Shown here: piece by piece, positions 5,224 to 6,131 of the stretch
Numbering within the stretch: position 1 is the stretch's first letter
Layout: the number at the start of each line of letters is the position of its first letter
NCBI GenBank assembly: GCA_007120055.1
Contig: SKOL01000066.1
Location: 1-6,131, forward strand
Direction of reading: 5' to 3'
Source of the DNA: Anaerobacillus sp.
GTDB lineage: Bacteria; Bacillota; Bacilli; Bacillales_H; Anaerobacillaceae
DNA length: 6,131 nucleotides
The notes under the pieces: generated by a model
The model's database searches: none
What the model saw: only the letters and a program-made list of their open reading frames with translations
Told to the model about the DNA's origin: nothing
Position numbers and translations under genes: made by a program

Positions 5224-5793
5224 ATGACAAATAACGTAAAACAGAGAAAGGTGATTTTAGATTTAGCAGTTACTTTAGATGGTTTTATTGAAGGGAAAAA
5301 TGGAGAAGTTGATTGGTGCATTATGGACTCTGATATGGGGTTCACTGATTTCTTAAGTCAAATTGATACTATTTTATATGGTAGAAAAAGCTACGATATA
5401 TGGGGACAGTATATTCCAAAAAATGAAGACTCTGATACGGAAAAGGAAATTTGGAAATTGGTTCATAGTAAAAAGAAATATGTTTTCTCCAGAATACAAA
5501 AAGAGATTGATAATCGTGCAATATTTATAAATGATAATATTCTTGAAGAAATAAATAAATTGAAGAAAAAGCCTGGTAAAGACATCTGGCTATATGGTGG
5601 AGCAAGTCTCATTACAACTTTTATAAAATTGGGGCTTGTTGATGAATTTAGATTATCTATTCACCCTGTTGTTTTGGGTGAAGGAAAACCGTTGTTTATT
5701 GATTTAAAACAGAGGGTAAATTTAAAAATGGTTAATACAAGAACATTCTCCTCAGGTGTTGTGCAAATAATCTATCATTGGAATGGTAACTAA
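5224..5793 (+). CDS. Dihydrofolate reductase-like (RibD C-terminal domain) protein, YyaP-like
   Basis: Member of the RibD C-terminal/dihydrofolate reductase fold family of NAD(P)H-dependent reductases. The substrate of this stand-alone group is generally unknown. Visible motifs are LDGFIEGKNGEVDW (18-31), LYGRKSYD (51-58), the dinucleotide-loop signature WLYGGASL (122-129) and the typical IHPVVLGEGKPLF near residue 155. The 189 residues match B. subtilis YyaP/YwjB-like proteins. ATG 5224 follows AAAGGA (5211-5216) with a 7-nt gap. It starts 84 nt after the regulator stop, on the same strand, with no terminator and no convincing promoter between them, so co-transcription with the regulator is possible. 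No link to nitrosative stress is evident and no FNR-like element precedes it. It should not be taken for a true folate enzyme or a trimethoprim-resistance gene on this evidence. Confidence 0.88.
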   Translation: MTNNVKQRKVILDLAVTLDGFIEGKNGEVDWCIMDSDMGFTDFLSQIDTILYGRKSYDIWGQYIPKNEDSDTEKEIWKLVHSKKKYVFSRIQKEIDNRAIFINDNILEEINKLKKKPGKDIWLYGGASLITTFIKLGLVDEFRLSIHPVVLGEGKPLFIDLKQRVNLKMVNTRTFSSGVVQIIYHWNGN

Positions 5794-5904
5794 AAACATC
5801 TATCTATGATATATAAAATTATTTAGTAAATAACAGGTGCTTTCGTATTGTTGGTGTTGGAGGTATTTTCATATTACAATAAACAATAAAGTAATTGTAC
5901 ATGA

Positions 5905-6079
5905 GATAAAAATGCTAACAAGCAAAGTAGCGCTAATCATCCCCAAATAGGTGAATGGAAAGACACCAAGACGATTAACAAACTCATCACCATATTAGGG
6001 ATAACCAAATCAATGGTTAATAAGATTAACCAATACCGTGAACGTTGCGGTATGGAACCAATCTTACTATCTCAAATTA
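5905..6079 (+). pseudogene. Possible degraded coding remnant with a helical, basic pattern
   Basis: After a TGA (5902-5904) the plus-strand frame is open for 57 codons to TAA (6077-6079). It reads as plausible protein, including GEWKDTKTINKLITILGITK and then SMVNKINQYRERCGMEPILL. The alternating basic and hydrophobic residues suggest helices of a DNA-binding or recombinase-type domain, but I do not recognise a family. There is no start codon near the beginning, no ribosome binding site, and the only in-frame ATG is late (6012). This favours a remnant over an intact gene. It may equally be chance. Confidence 0.3.
6014..6053. repeat. Two adjacent inverted repeats
   Basis: TGGTTAAT (6014-6021) and ATTAACCA (6025-6032) are perfect 8-nt arms with a 3-nt gap. 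Directly next, ATACCG (6033-6038) and CGGTAT (6048-6053) are perfect 6-nt arms with a 9-nt gap. Neither is followed by a T-run, so they are not terminators. They lie within the possible coding remnant. They could be protein-binding sites or ends of a mobile element, but no matching copy was seen elsewhere in the window. Confidence 0.45.
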
Positions 6080-6131
6080 ATGAGTAACATGGAACTTATG
6101 ATCTAATACACACAGATAGATGGACCGCGGA

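Larger units (their letters stand above)
5794..6131. other. Terminal 338-base stretch without an intact gene
   Basis: No intact gene, RNA gene or clear terminator is visible after the reductase gene. The first 110 bases are AT-rich with stops in all frames. From 5905 one plus-strand frame is open and protein-like, described separately. The 3' end enters more GC-rich sequence (GATGGACCGCGGA) that may belong to a further element beyond the window. Confidence 0.6.

Noticed and set aside
5837..5950. Short plus-strand frame from GTG 5837
   Set aside because: 37 residues, Cys/Trp-rich, no ribosome binding site and no recognisable pattern.

Overview
The window looks like a chromosomal segment from a low-GC Firmicute, most likely a member of the Bacillaceae. 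It is AT-rich, has strong AGGAGG-type ribosome binding sites, and its proteins (Ric/ScdA with a DFCCGG motif, a stand-alone flavodiiron protein, a YyaP-like reductase) are of the kind found in Bacillus relatives. I cannot name the genus.

Layout. Positions 1-230 hold what looks like the decayed 5' end of a minus-strand gene, with about 51% GC over the first 140 bases against about 29% over the next 90. Positions 230-670 hold no intact gene. They do contain a small transcription unit with a good ribosome binding site, a frame-broken hydrophobic-peptide gene (384-522) and a terminator hairpin, followed by the promoter region of the first operon. Positions 672-3348 form a three-gene operon: an FprA-type flavodiiron protein, an NADH-dependent FAD reductase and a 54-residue rubredoxin, closed by a strong terminator at 3370-3405. 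The interval 3406-3553 shows no gene. From 3554 a bidirectional terminator is followed by ric (minus strand, 3592-4290), then a divergent promoter region, a Crp/Fnr-family regulator (4426-5139) and a YyaP-like reductase-domain protein (5224-5793). The last 338 bases hold only a possible degraded coding remnant with inverted repeats.

How the genes fit together. NADH -> FAD reductase -> rubredoxin -> flavodiiron protein is a complete soluble electron chain for reducing NO to N2O and/or O2 to water. Ric repairs iron-sulfur and iron centres damaged by the same agents. The adjacent Crp/Fnr regulator has FNR-like cysteines and an E-x-x-S-R recognition helix.

The most notable observation is regulatory. 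A 16-bp FNR-like element, TGTGA-N6-TCCTA, occurs upstream of the flavodiiron operon and again, 14/16 identical, between ric and the regulator gene. At all three putative promoters the element lies exactly 21 nt from a -10-like hexamer. That puts its centre at about -41.5, the class II activator position. The single element in the divergent region serves both directions. This suggests one regulator coordinating the module and its own expression. It is read from sequence only and is untested.
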